Shown: positions 11,215-21,974, counted from the first letter of the stretch. The stretch is 64,000 nt of DNA from Takakia lepidozioides (GCA_030704615.1 CM060734.1:10974001-11038000), one strand, 5' to 3'. Translations and numbers: made by a program. The notes: generated from the sequence alone by a model not told the origin.

Positions 11215-11895
11215 TCATGTGACCCAGATACTCAATCTGGTTATGGAAAAACTTGCACTTTCCCGGTGTAACTTCAATCCGTGCGCCCTCAAGCGCTCAA
11301 ATACCCCCTGAAGGTGTCTCTCATGCTCCTCCACCGTAGCACTAAAGATGATGATGTCATCTATGTAGCACCGGGCAAACTCCACCCCTGCTAGAATCCT
11401 GTCCATGACTCTTTGAAACTCAGCAGGAGCGTTTTTAAGCCCAAATGGTAAGAACCGCCACTGGTATAGGCAATCCTTCCCGTGCTCATTGATCCCCCAG
11501 AATGCCGTCTTTTGCTTATCCGCCTCCTTGATCGGCAACTGGTGATATCCGGATCGTAAATCCAACGTGCTAAAGACCTTGGCATGCCCAATGGCATCAA
11601 AGATCTCCTCTGGTGTCGGCATGGCATACCTATCGGACTTGGTCTGACGATTGTCTTCCCACTGCCACTCTTGATCCACCTTGGTCAGCTTGGTTAGAGC
11701 CTTTGCAATAGCACTAAATCCCTTGACAAACCGTCTATAATAGTTTGCCAACCCCATGAAAGTTCAAACGCAGCTCACATCCGTGGGGCGTAAAATCTGT
11801 GCAATGGCCTCTACCTTAGTCTGTTGTACCCCCAATCCTCCAGGATATATCATGTAACCCAGATATTCAATCTGGTTGTGGAAAAACTTGCACTG
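11215..11895 (-). pseudogene. gypsy-B RT palm with a duplicated connection segment
   Basis: The RT palm is present ([38 protein letters not shown]; catalytic YIDDIIIF). It is preceded by a second, misplaced copy of the connection region (MGLANYYRRFVKGFSAIA to WQWED), which normally follows the palm. The DNA copies are about 240 bp each (11653-11895 and 11023-11266), roughly 94 percent alike by eye and ~630 bp apart. The frame is lost after HGLKLH near 11270. The left copy ends at the junction with LINE-A. Confidence 0.82.
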
Positions 11896-14029
11896 CTATA
11901 TGGCTACGCAAGAGAAATAGTGAGGTCAAGTTGTCAGTGAAAATGTAGTACGGTGGGGGAAACATGGCGAGTTGGGAGAGGGCTTCGTAGATGGCCATAA
12001 GTTCGGCACGTAATATGGTGGCAGGTCCTAGGAGTCGGTGGGCGGTCCCCTTGTTGGTGGCTGCATGATAGACTCCATACCCGGCACAAGAGCCGGAGTG
12101 TGAGCCATCGGTGTAGTGTGCATGTAGTGGGGGATATTTGGGAGAGGTTGGGCCTAGGTGTACCGGGGGTGCCCACACGTGTTGTATTGTACGAGGAGGA
12201 GGGGGGGCGGGGAGATGCCTGAGCCCATGTTTTGTTTGGTCTAGGTCTATAGGATAGGGCTGAGGGGTTGTGTATGGGTGGGGGTCGGAGGGTGGTGATA
12301 GACATACCATGGGTGTTGGATAATAAGTGATTAAGGCGGGGGAGGAGTCTGGGGGTATATGGGTATGATGGGTATTATGGACCATTAAGATCGAGGTAAC
12401 AGTAGGTTCTTTGTGGCGTAGGTATGTCGGGAAGGGTGGGTTGTGTATGTATCTAAGTTGCTTGGGTTCAATGACCGCTAGCGGAGTTACGTCAGGGGGG
12501 AGTTGAAGAAGAGGGTGTTGGTGATCAGGCGATCTCTGTTGTGTGGGAATCAGGATGGTGGTGGTGGAGGGGGAGGCGTGTGCAGCGCGGCAAGCCCATT
12601 GAAGGGCTTCATGTGCGAGGGGCCCCGGGGGCGGGTGAGCGAGGCCCCCGCCAATCCAGGTATGCTGAGTAGCGGAGCCTAAGGCCCCAAATACACAATC
12701 TCGGGGGTGCAGGCTGTCATAGGAAGAAAGTTCAAGGGGGCAAATGAGCGGGCTGGAGTAATATGAGTGGGTAAGCTGAAAGGAGGTGATGAGGAGGTTG
12801 AGGATGTCAGGAGGGACATAGTTGTGTGTGTAGGCTACCGCTAGTTTGTTAAGGGTGCAGGGTTTTTTAGTGGGGGTGTCGCATAGATATTGATCAATAA
12901 GCCAACTAACCTCAGTGGCAAAATCTTGTTTTGGAGGTTGCAGGTGGCGATTATGTGTGGTGGAAGTTGAGTATTTGTACCATAGCCAGGCAAGCCGTAC
13001 ATTGGAAATGGTCCCAGCGAATCTCCCGTTAGTTGTGTAGATGTTGGATATTGTTTGGCTAGGGCATATGATGGGTGAGACATGCTCAATGTCTTTGTCG
13101 AGGTTGCATTCTGTAATGTGTATTTGGATATTAGGGGCGGATAGGGGGGTGCGGATGAAGCGGGCATCAATGGGCTGGGTCTGGGAGGCATGGTGCTGAT
13201 GGATGTGTGCTAGATAGTTGGTGTTAGTTGTTTTGTGGAATTGTATGAGAAGAGTACGGTTATGCGATGGGTCGCGGTCATCATGTGTCCCGAAAAGGTC
13301 GTCTTCAATTTGCCAGGTGTTATCTTCGGCCGGGAAACCGGCCCACTTGCATAAGTAGTATGTGTCAACACAAATTGCACCAAATGAGTCAAGTGATGTT
13401 TGGGTTCTGATGCCGAGGAATATAGCCTCAATGACGAAGGCCTTAGGGTGGTCTGGGTTGGTTTGGTGGGGATGGGATTGCGAGGTAGTCAGTAATGGGG
13501 AGCTAGGGGGCGGCTGTTGGTGTAGGTTAGGTGAGGTAGGTGGGGCCCGAATAGGATGAATGGTGGGGTGGGAGATGGGAGGGGGGTCTGATGGGGTATA
13601 TATTGGAGAGTTTTGGGAGGCTTTGAGTTGCTGTAATATTGAGGGGGTAGGGGCTATTCTGAATTCAGGAAGGAGGTCTTGTTTATTGTGCGGGTAGAGT
13701 GTACATGGGAGATCGCAATCCACGATACAGGAGGCAAATGGGTGGCAGAAGAGGGAGAGGAGGTATAGTAGATATCTGCGTGTTTTGATTGTGGCTCGGG
13801 AGTGTTTTAAGGTGAATTGGCATGCGGTCAATAGCCGGTACCCATTAGCGGCAGTGAGTTGGGCGAGATTGGTGATATGGCAAGCTTTGAAGTAGGCTAG
13901 GATATGTTTCTTCTGGCGGGGGTGTGAGATTTCAACTTGTGAGAAAAAAGGGTTGTGGTGCCATGCACGTTCAAGCGGTGATATAGTACTTGGGTAACCT
14001 GGGAGATCAGTTTGAATGCTTATTTTCAT
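11867..14029 (-). CDS. LINE-A C-terminal ORF: chromodomain plus RNase H
   Basis: A 720-codon open frame, Pro/His/Thr-rich in its linkers. Residues ~197-246 read as a chromodomain: KAFVIEAIFLG, an insert, then YYLCKWAGFPAEDNTWQIED. This gives the usual aromatic positions (Phe, Trp, Trp) and KWxGF...NTW signature. Residues ~635-710 are an RNase H1-type domain with YTDGSHSG, an LRAELMAIYEAL helix and FTDNLTSL, i.e. Asp, Glu, Asp. The last eight residues come from adjoining gypsy-B DNA. RNase H is known in several LINE clades; a chromodomain between RT and RNase H is unusual. The frame is a 5'-truncated fragment without its own start. Confidence 0.75.
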   Translation of the reverse strand: MKISIQTDLPGYPSTISPLERAWHHNPFFSQVEISHPRQKKHILAYFKACHITNLAQLTAANGYRLLTACQFTLKHSRATIKTRRYLLYLLSLFCHPFASCIVDCDLPCTLYPHNKQDLLPEFRIAPTPSILQQLKASQNSPIYTPSDPPPISHPTIHPIRAPPTSPNLHQQPPPSSPLLTTSQSHPHQTNPDHPKAFVIEAIFLGIRTQTSLDSFGAICVDTYYLCKWAGFPAEDNTWQIEDDLFGTHDDRDPSHNRTLLIQFHKTTNTNYLAHIHQHHASQTQPIDARFIRTPLSAPNIQIHITECNLDKDIEHVSPIICPSQTISNIYTTNGRFAGTISNVRLAWLWYKYSTSTTHNRHLQPPKQDFATEVSWLIDQYLCDTPTKKPCTLNKLAVAYTHNYVPPDILNLLITSFQLTHSYYSSPLICPLELSSYDSLHPRDCVFGALGSATQHTWIGGGLAHPPPGPLAHEALQWACRAAHASPSTTTILIPTQQRSPDHQHPLLQLPPDVTPLAVIEPKQLRYIHNPPFPTYLRHKEPTVTSILMVHNTHHTHIPPDSSPALITYYPTPMVCLSPPSDPHPYTTPQPYPIDLDQTKHGLRHLPAPPPPRTIQHVWAPPVHLGPTSPKYPPLHAHYTDGSHSGSCAGYGVYHAATNKGTAHRLLGPATILRAELMAIYEALSQLAMFPPPYYIFTDNLTSLFLLRSHIAVQVFPQPD

Positions 14030-14305
14030 TTGGCGCAGGATGAATAGAGTGCGGGTGGGGGAGTGGAGGCAGGATTGGGGATGGAGAGAGGGGAGGGAGT
14101 ATAGTCCATTATATTTGGAGGCGAGGTGCTTGAGTAGCCCTCTGAAAATGAGCCCTAGACGGCCCGGGTCGTTGAGGGCTTTTTGGAGTTGTGTGCCAAG
14201 GGTACGGGCATATGAGATAATAAGGGGGGTGGATCCTATACCGTAGTTATCTTGTGGGAGCTGAGTGAGAACATTCGGCGTGCTGGTAGGCAGGCCGCAA
14301 ATACG
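11896..14305 (-). mobile_element. LINE-A: 3' part of a LINE with chromodomain and RNase H
   Basis: This is the downstream part of the LINE family whose RT part is seen in LINE-B (21223-23249). The overlap is direct. On the minus strand 14305-13970 encodes ICGLPTSTPNVLTQLP, then SYARTLGTQLQKALNDPGR and MKISIQTDLPGYPSTISPLE, close to the last ~100 residues of LINE-B. The fragment ends inside the RNase H at 11896, where gypsy-B starts. No 3' tail or target-site duplication remains. Confidence 0.8.
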
Positions 14306-15084
14306 TTTACACTAGAAGCATTCGTGTCTTTTCCGAATCGACTGCATGTCCGCCACCACTCCGGGAACCATTTGGTAGTAAACGGGACTACTGGAGAGTC
14401 GAAACAGACAATGTGGGCCCACGGGGACATTTCGGACGGCGGACGGAAGTGGGGTCAACGACTCCGGAGTCGTAGCAGAATTCCGGGCTATTTAACGAAT
14501 TGCGTAAATATATAAAATTTGAAAAAACCGAAATTACAAGTGATTGTAATTACTGCACATGCGACTACAAATTTTCATTCCTCATTCGATTAATGGAATA
14601 AAGATATTTATTCATTAAAGTGAATATGTAGTCGACTCAACGACTCCATGAACCACTGCACATTCATTGCACCCGTGATTCGGCAGCACATTTGTTGACG
14701 TGGCTTTCACAAAAAGAGGTAAACAAAATGTCGCCTTGGGGGAATAGATATTTTAATACGTGCTGCCTCCACCTGGCGGAGACAGGGATGCAAGTGCTGC
14801 GTTGGACATGGCGGGACGTGGGAATGCGAATCCTGACACGGCAAGGCCTTCGTATACTGTGAGCATGCGTAGTGGCTTCTCAGAAGGGTGTGACATCGGG
14901 GTCTTGGTCATTCAACATTTACAGAATGTGCTGGATGGAGGCACGATGGAGCGCGCATACGGGCATGCCCTTCTGGCATCAATTCCCAAGTATCCACGTA
15001 AGGTGAGGCTGCTGAATTGGGTTTTTGTCCGTCTAGTTTTCTAACAGCATGCTCAAAACGTTCATTGTGCCATTGAGTGGCCTT
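14306..15084. other. No recognisable gene; AT-rich DNA with one exon-like segment
   Basis: Sequence after the LINE-A break has no known domain. At 14927-15003 a segment bounded by TTTACAG and a GTGAGG donor encodes NVLDGGTMERAYGHALLAS and a few more residues. It could be an exon of the gene-like region that follows. The surrounding 14515-14760 is AT-rich and featureless. Confidence 0.3.
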
Positions 15085-16375
15085 GCAATAATTTGATGTG
15101 TAGCTACTTTTCCATTTCACAAGTTATGAAGAAGGCGTCACAGAAGAAGATCGCAAAGACGTCAAGGCTGAAGGATATGCCCTTTGGTTGTGAACTACAA
15201 TCATATCATGCCAAACCCCATTTTCCCCATGCAGATGAGGGAGACATTCTGCATTTGCGAGTAGTGGGACTTAATTCCGATGTTGACTTGAAGGCAGTTG
15301 TGACACCAGAGAAACTGGAAACTACCTCCAAGAAAGTTGAAACTCGTAAGATAGTCATGTATTCGTTTCATTATCTCCAAACTGGGATTCTGAGTTATCA
15401 TCCGACCCTTTACATGTGCGCTGGATGGAGTATAATTTTGGTTTAGGCATTTCCTGCCACCAGACGTTCGCTTCTCCAATTTTTACATTTAAGGATATGT
15501 CTGTGTTTATGGCACTCTTTTCCCCAAGGAGGCCTGAGTACCCCCCTGTACTTGCAAGAATTTGATGTGTAGCTGCTTTTCCCTTTCATAAGTTATGAAG
15601 AAGCAGTGACAGAAGAAGATCGCAAAGAGATCAAGGCTGAAGGCATTCATTAAGGTCTTGAACTACAATCATATCATGCCAAACCAGCTTTTTCTGACGC
15701 AGATGGTGTCATGAGACATTCTGCGATTTGCGCGTAGGTGGACTTAATTTTGATGTTGACTTGAAGGCAATTGTGACATCAGGGAAACTGGAAACTACCT
15801 CCAACAAAGTTGAAACTCGCAAGGTAGTCGTGTATCAATCTCGTCATCTCCAGCAATTCCGAGTTATCATCCGACCCTTTGGATTCGGACTGGATGGAGT
15901 ATAATTCTGGGTTGGCATTTCTTGCCACCACACGTTGGCTTCTCAAATTTTTGCATTTAAGGAGGTGTCTGTGTTTATGGCACTCTTTCTCCCAAGGAGG
16001 CCTGAGTACCCCTTTTACTTTCCCGCAATTTGATGTGTAGCTGCTTTTCCATTTCACAGGTTATGGAGAAGGCGTCACAGAAAAAGATCGCAAAGAGGTC
16101 AAGGCTGAAGGCGTTCATTAAGGTTGTGAACTACAACCATGTCGTGCCAAACCAGCTTTTCCCGTCGCTGATGGTCTCATGAGACATTCTGCATTTGGGA
16201 GTAGGTGGACTTAATTTGGATGTTGACTTGAAGGCAGTTGTGACACCAGAGAAACTGGAACCTACCGCCAAAAAAGTTGAAACTTGCCAGATAGTCATGT
16301 ATTCGTCTCGTTTTCTCCAAACTGTGATTTTGAGTTATCATCCAACCCTGTATGCATGATTTGTGCAGAGGCATG
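15085..16375 (+). repeat. Three diverged ~468-bp tandem copies with conserved exon-like segments
   Basis: The word TTTGATGTGTAGCTGCTTTT starts copies at about 15092, 15561 and 16029, giving a period of 468-469 bp; the third copy is partial. After a pyrimidine-rich stretch and CAAG, each copy opens with the same short frame: SYEEGVTEEDRKDVKAEG, SYEEAVTEEDRKEIKAEG and GYGEGVTEKDRKEVKAEG. A second segment, DVDLKAVVTPEKLETT, is also kept. Most changes in these segments are conservative while the rest drifts. They may be duplicated exons of an unrecognised plus-strand gene; I do not know the family. Confidence 0.55.
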
Positions 16376-17620
16376 CCTAGCTGAAGGAGTAACGAGTGTG
16401 GGTCTAGATTCTTCCAACAGAGCCGGCCTTCAAGCTCCAGATTACCTTTGATTCTTTGTTGGTTTTAGCTACAAGAAACCTGCATGGGTACATGCTCAAC
16501 TGGAATTTGCAGCAGCTGCGGCACAATTGGCAAAATCAGGCGCTGCTAATGAAGGCACCTCCTTCGAGACCCAATTCACCATGTTTTTCCCTCTTGTCAG
16601 ATCCGGCCCTAAATTTTCTGGTTCAATTCTGCAGGTTAGCTAGTTGAGTGAACCTTTGATGGTTTGGAGTGACTTTGACATGATGCTTCCAATGAGTCAA
16701 CAGGAAAGTATCCAGAAACAGGTGACACATACGAGGCAAAGCGGTGGAATGAACACTTTTGTGACCCTGGAAGTCAATAGTGGGACAATCGAGGCAAATG
16801 GTGTATGCCTGTTGGATTGCAGAGAGTACCAGATGCAAGACAACATAGGAACTAGTGTGATAAGTTGCGTTCGGTGTTTCCTAGAACAAATCTAGGCTAC
16901 CATTATCAGCTGCAAGGCAAGGATGTACGCATCCTTTCTGCAGAGGCAGTGATACGTGAAGAAGCAGGGATGGAGTGTGGGTCCACATTCATCCAAGAGG
17001 GCCAGATTTCAAGCACAAGATTACTTATGATTCCCTGTGGATCAATAGCGGCAACAAACCTGCATGGGTAGATGGTCAAGTGGAAGCGCAACAGCAGCCG
17101 GCTCATATCTGGGAATCAGGTCCGTGTTCAACACATTTCAGGCGTTTTTCCCCTCTTATCAAAATTGGCCCTAAAATTTCATGTTCAATTCTGCAAGTTT
17201 GCTACTTCAGTTAATCTTTGATAGTTTGGAGTGACTTTGAAGTGATGATGCCAATGTGACAACAGGAAAGTGAGGGGAAACCGGTAACACAGACGTCGTC
17301 GAAGCTGTGGAGACTGCTTTTCTGACCCTGGTAGGCAACGGTGGGTCAACCGAGGCAAAAGGGTAAATGCACGTTGAAATACAGAGAGTAGCAGATGCAA
17401 TTGAGCATAGGAACTAGTGTGATGAGTCTGAATTGGGTTTTTCCTAGAACAAATGAAGGCAATCATTGTCAGCTGCTAGCACCAAGGCAAGCATGTATGC
17501 ATGATTTCTGCAGAGCATGGATAGCTGAAGGTGCAGAGATAGAGTTTGGATCCAGATTCATCCAAGAAATGTACTGGGAATGCAGATTTGAATATGATGG
17601 CGTGCTGCATCGCGACATAA
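16366..17620 (+). repeat. Three diverged ~570-bp tandem copies, possible duplicated exons
   Basis: The phrase GCAGAGGCATG...CTGAAG recurs at about 16366, 16940 and 17509, and TTTGATAGTTTGGAGTGAC-like text at 16653 and 17216. The middle copy encodes ITYDSLWINSGNKPAWVDGQ and the first SYKKPAWVHAQLEFAAAAAQ, so a short coding segment may be shared. The flanking frames contain stops. No domain was recognised. With the ~468-bp copies upstream this suggests a decayed gene that grew by local duplication. Confidence 0.45.
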
Positions 17621-18470
17621 ACCTGCATTTGACATTCAGGCTTAGGATTCATGCAATTTGGTGCTGGTCAGGCTTGCACAGTTCCTCCGCAGAAGTGGGA
17701 GCTCATCCGAGGGATGGGGACCTTGTAAGTGCTTCTTCATTTTGTACTCACCTTGTTTTTGCATCGCACTTGTGCTGCAAGGGGCAGAGCCATTCATTTG
17801 GCTCGAGGTTCAATTCCTCTGCAAGTGAGCTATACCCGTGTCACTACAAATCAGTTAGATGTATTTGTGGTGGTTGTTGGATTTGCGGCTCTGGGGGGTC
17901 TTGCCAAGTGCTTGCAGGGATCAATGTTAATGTGGACGTGGCAGTACATGCAGCAAAAAAGCTCCTTCACTGGTGAAGAAGACCATGCTGCAACATATGT
18001 CATGCTATTGCTTTGAGAATGCTGCCGCAGGTGGGAGAATGCAGCAATGGTGAGAAGGAAAGCAAAGGAAGCACGAAAAGGTGTCGTCCGGTCCTGCTCC
18101 TTTGGAGACACCCCCCATTCCATTGGTCTTTGTTCTTGGAAAGCATGCATATGGGCCAGAAAAGGCATGCACATATTCACGTCTACTTCCCGTACATGAA
18201 AACGATCCTCTCCTCACATGTCAGAAACGGTATTGGCAAGTAAATATAGGTTTGTTCACAAGACAATACTAAGTTCTTCGGCTTGGACGGGGCATCCAGT
18301 TCATGTGGCTATTCCTGAATCGAGGGGTGACCACATTCCAGGACATTATCGATATGGTTAACTGTCTCGCCCTTCGCACTTGCAGGACTGTACAAAATGG
18401 GTTCTAAGGACAGTAAGAGTCCTTAGCACAGCTCTCGTCTATGAGCTGCCAGCTTAATGGACACTAAGAT
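17621..18470. other. Intergenic; possible left end of the CACTA element
   Basis: No coding region is convincing. A CACTACAAATC word on the plus strand begins near 17841 and could be the terminal inverted repeat of the minus-strand CACTA element to its right. The opposite end is lost to the LINE-B junction, so this cannot be confirmed. Several short ORFs here overlap one another in different frames and look like chance. Confidence 0.3.
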
Positions 18471-18661
18471 TTAGCTGGGCTCACTATCCATATCCGAAGA
18501 ATCTTTCCCTTCACAGCCCACATCTGCAATTTGCCTTGCGCTAATTACCAACCCTGGAATGTCTTCCTCATTAAAGGCAACTGCTCCTTCCAAAGAGACT
18601 GGTTCGGCTGTATCTGGTAGATTTTGTGGTTCCCTCAAACCCTCGTGGTCGGCATTCTCCC

Positions 18662-19309
18662 CTAGGTCCAGATCATGGACGTTGGCCACGACTCGTTTGG
18701 CCCAGGGGTGTGAAAACCCGCCTTCCATCCCGGCGCATGGGTGTCATCTGAAAAGAAAACTTGCTCAACTTGCGATGGGAAGATGAATTGCTCTTCATCT
18801 GGTGGTAGCATTTTTCTGAAATCAGCAAGGAGGAACCCGTACTCATCCCATTTTATGGTGGCATTCTCTCCCACCGTGTTGGCTTTTACCCAAGAACAAC
18901 GGAGTAGAATTGGCTTCACAAGACCATAGTCTAGTTTAAGGATCTCTTTGATGACTCCTACATATTGCACAGGGCATGAAATTGGATTCCGATCTCGTGC
19001 ACAACTCCTACTCTTTTGTTCAAAAAATGATGCCACTCCACTGTCATAAGTCACAAGGAGGCTGGTGTTGGCATCGTCCACTCTATAATGATTGCCATAT
19101 GCTTTCATTGAGCGGTACGAAGTGGCAATCAGCCCCGGGGGGAATGACAGACTCACCATGCCCTGATCTGGGTCCTTGTTCTCTGATGCGTACACTGCAA
19201 CTGCAGATCTGACCCACACTGCAAAGGGCTGCAACTCCTCTTTTGTTGTGGGGTACTCCACCCAGGATCTGCGCCTACGACCCCCTCCGCCATGCTTTTG
19301 CAAATGCAC
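18662..19309 (-). pseudogene. CACTA-associated DUF4216 segment
   Basis: Plant CACTA transposases end in DUF4216. Here SCARDRNPISCPVQYVGVI, EILKLDYGLVKPILLRCSWV, DEYGFLLADFR and EQFIFPSQVEQVFFSDD match its order. The family continues with a GWxVVVKxxPR motif. That is split: this frame has APGWKAGFHTPG, while the next frame (18471-18728) continues with WAKRVVANVHDLDLGE and an acidic tail to a stop. A one-base shift near 18720 explains it. Confidence 0.85.
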
Positions 19310-20085
19310 TCCGTTCCGTTTTCAGGCGGACCTTCTCCGCTCCGTACTTTCTTGCCCTGCGCCATACTCCCCTCTGGCCGTCCCATGTTGCATACATACC
19401 CCTTCAGATCCTTCATGTACCTCTCCATGGGGTACATCCAACGGCTGGATACGGGCCCACACACATGCAGCTCCTCTACAAGATGCACTAGCAAGTGCGT
19501 CATGACGTCAAAGAATGATGGAGGGAATTCTTTCTCCAACAAACAAAGGGTCATAGCCACATCCTCACGCAACGATGTAATGTCCCTCAGATCCCACACC
19601 TTCGCACAAATCTTCCTAAACACTCGACTTACACGCATTATGGCCATTCGAGGACCCGGCGCCATCGTACCTCGGATGCACACTGGCAAAATCTGATGCA
19701 TCATCACGTGTAGATCATGTGACTTCATCCCCGACCATTTCTTGTTCATGGCGTGCTTTTGGAAAGCACCCGAGAATCCGGTTGGCACTTTGATGGCTCC
19801 CAATGTCTTCAAAAAGTGCTCTTGCTCTGATTTGGTCAGGACGTATGATGCTGCTGGCATGAGCACTTTGCGAGGTCTATTTGGATCAGGCCTTAGCCAC
19901 AGATGTGACCGTATCCCTTCAATCTCCATGTCGTTTCGTACGTTTATCGTATCCTTCTCCCCAAAGATCGTCTTCAGAATGTTCTCACATAAGTTCTTCT
20001 CACAATGCATGGGGTCCAGGAGGTACCGCTGCAAGAGGTCCTGAAATGCCAGATGTCCTCCCATGAGACCAAGTTCCATGGGCAA
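19153..20085 (-). pseudogene. CACTA transposase middle part with DUF4218
   Basis: It starts in the TNP2 tail (YLLDPMHCEKNLCENILKTI, matching the conserved D-x-MH-x-EKN-x-x-N-I-x-x-T). It continues to a DUF4218 region: SHDLHVMMHQILPVCIRG, FPPSFFDVMTHLLVHLVEEL, GPVSSRWMYPMERYMKDLKG. The Cys-rich and Arg-rich tail after PEGSMAQG is out of frame, so a frameshift lies near 19380. Confidence 0.88.
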
Positions 20086-20206
20086 AAATAGTAGAATATG
20101 TGGCAGAAGTTGTCCATGTTACTACGTTCTGCTTTCAACAACTGCACGATCCTCTCCACAGTGAGGTGTATAACTTCAACATCTACTGCATAGTAGTTAC
20201 ACTGAC

Positions 20207-21175
20207 TTAGGAGTTGGTGGAAGGACTCCTGACAATAAAGGTAATTCCAGGAAGCACAATGTGAAAGAAAGTGAGTGAATGGGGGGGGAATTCATGCACC
20301 TTCCAGTATGGCAAATCCCAAAGGATTGTCCGGCGCTTCACCCCGTGCTCCATGGCTGGATCCGCACTACTTCCTTCTCTCCCTCCAATCTCCATGAACG
20401 CCTCTTTCTCCTTTGCAAATTGCAAGGTCTCCTCCGGTGTCACAGCATTTGGTGCCATTCTCCTTTCAACACATCCATTGAAGTGCCTTCCTGCTCGTCG
20501 ATAGGGGTGGTTTCTTGCAAGGTAACGTCGATGCCCCATGTATACTATCTTCCCCAATGGCTTTGAGTGCCGTGAATCCACATAGGGCCCACAAATGGGG
20601 CTCCCTTTGTAGCCCTTGGTCCTGCAACCCGCAAGAAGGCCATATGCGGGGAAATCGTGGATTGACCACATGAGTATGGCACGGAGGGTGAAACTCCGTT
20701 GCCCTACTGGTTTCAAAATGTCGTAAGCTTCAACTCCATTCCATAGTTCCTGTAGCTCTTCAATCAATGGTTGCAAATACACATCTATGTTTGCATTTGT
20801 CACGGACTCCTTGCCTGGAATCAAGAGAGAAAACATGACAAAGAACTTCTTTGTTGTCAACCATGGTGGCAGGTTGTATGCCACCAACTGCACCGGCCAT
20901 GTGGACCATGTGCAGCTCTTTGATCCGTACGGGTTTACTCCATCCGTAGATACAGCCAATCGCACATTGCGTGGGTCCTCGGCGAAATCGGGCCAAGTTA
21001 CATCTATATGCTTCCATGCAAGGGAATCTGGGACATGCCTTACCAAACCATCGTTTGAGGCATTCCTAGAATGCCAAGTCATGAGCTCACTAATGGTCTT
21101 GCATTTGTAAAGACGTACATGATATGATTTTGAACACTGCCCTAGTGGACATGTATGCCAATGAAAGCCTGACAA
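20207..21175 (-). pseudogene. CACTA TNP2-type transposase (Transposase_21) fragment
   Basis: Family hallmarks are dense: ISELMTWHSRNAS, DSLAWKHIDVTWPDFAEDPR, NVRLAVSTDGVNPYGS, WPVQLVAYNLPPWLTTKKFF, SLLIPGKESV and VYLQPLIEELQELWNGVEAYD. FTLRAILMWSIHDFPAYGLL and IVYMGHRRYLARNHPYR follow. These match the plant tnp2 catalytic domain in order. The first ~25 residues before KTISEL are doubtful because a foreign segment begins near 21115. The C-terminal residues after PHSLTFFH may be intron. Confidence 0.9.
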
Positions 21176-21222
21176 CCTTGGAAAAGGGCCCAGAGCTGGT
21201 CCATGGTGAAAGAAAAGCTAGA
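21120..21222 (+). pseudogene. Short PPR-like fragment at the CACTA/LINE junction
   Basis: The plus strand encodes MILNTALVDMYANESLTTLE followed by KGPELVHGE. Plant PPR repeats of the PLS type typically read VxLxTALVDMYAKCG...GKxVHG, so this looks like about one repeat. Minus-strand PPR remains at 26305-26820 have the same wording (VILNTAL, ALEKGKEVHGD). The fragment lies exactly between two transposons and was probably carried there or stranded by rearrangement. Confidence 0.45.
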
Positions 21223-21245
21223 TGTTTTTGTGACACAAGGCCCTC

Positions 21246-21857
21246 ATGCCCCCCCCTGGTGACCCCGCCACCCTTCCCTCTTGGATTGCTGCCCTATCCA
21301 CACTGGGCAGAGAATCCAAAAAAGCAGCCTACATGATCACCAAACAAAAAGCCACGGACAATCACAAAAAAATTGTTGCCTCCTTCAACCAGCTACTGCA
21401 TGACCATCCCAAAAAAGCTCACAAAGCCACCTTCGATCCTGCACTAAACCCACCCATTGACTGCCTCAAACATAGGCTTGGCCACCTATTAACTAAACCT
21501 GATGACATCAAGAACGAGATATGGATCCAAGCTTCAGCCTCCTACATGCCCACTACCACTAACTGCTTACACCCAAACCATCACAACCAAAACTGCATGT
21601 GTAAAGTCAAGCACTACCCGTGGCATGACCTAGACGGATTTACATTAGACCGACGAGGCTCCCCCTTTGATCACATCCAAGACCTCTTTACAATTAACCT
21701 ATATAACTCATGCCTAAAAGCCCTATCAAAAACTAAAGCTCCTGGTCCTGACCTGATCCCGAATGCTATCCTCCAAGCACTTGACCCCCAACTTCACCTC
21801 CTCCTCTTCAAATTCTTTAAACTTTGCTATCAACTACAAAGGATACCACATTCCTAG
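21246..21857 (+). pseudogene. LINE-B pre-RT region and RT finger motifs
   Basis: The frame includes the 5'-RT linker and the conserved ALSKTKAPGPDLIPNAIL motif (KxPGPDxI...L), RT motif 1 region of LINEs. It ends at a TAG in RIPHS*KHS, where family members usually have Trp (PxxWK), so TGG to TAG is likely. After the stop the same frame continues with TILLFKKGDPTYLNNYRHIA, RT motif 2, to the next segment. Confidence 0.85.
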
Positions 21858-21974
21858 AAGCATAGCCGTACCATCTTACTATTCAAAAAAGGGGACCCTA
21901 CATACCTTAATAACTACAGACATATAGCCCTCGCAAACACTATCTATAAACTCTTCACTAGCACACTAACTACC

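Larger units (their letters stand above)
8596..11895 (-). mobile_element. gypsy-B: truncated Ty3/gypsy element with C-terminal PHD finger
   Basis: A minus-strand LTR retrotransposon fragment. It retains the RT palm, connection, RNase H, integrase and a terminal PHD zinc finger, followed by a putative 85-bp 3' LTR. Gag, protease, the RT N-terminus and the 5' LTR are missing. The element stops abruptly at 11895, where LINE-A begins. Part of the RT-RNase H connection is present twice (11653-11895 and 11023-11266). Stops in frame at 10019 (TAA) and 9281 (TAG) show that it is inactive. Confidence 0.88.
18471..21115 (-). mobile_element. CACTA (En/Spm) element, transposase region
   Basis: Three consecutive minus-strand frames give the classic plant CACTA order: TNP2-type transposase, DUF4218, DUF4216. 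The proteins of such elements bind subterminal repeats and cut CACTA-ended DNA in the nucleus. The 5' part of the transposase is missing where the LINE-B/PPR junction begins. Frameshifts lie between the TNP2 and DUF4218 frames, between DUF4218 and DUF4216, and near 18720. It is therefore a relic, or its introns are unresolved. Confidence 0.85.

Noticed and set aside
17841-17852. Confirmed CACTA terminal inverted repeat
   Set aside because: Only one end can be seen and the word CACTACAA is short enough to occur by chance; kept only as a suggestion in the feature list.
20207-21175. Start of the CACTA transposase at the 21175 Met
   Set aside because: Homology to TNP2 is clear only from about KTISELMTW; the preceding ~25 residues overlap a PPR-like plus-strand fragment and come from another sequence.
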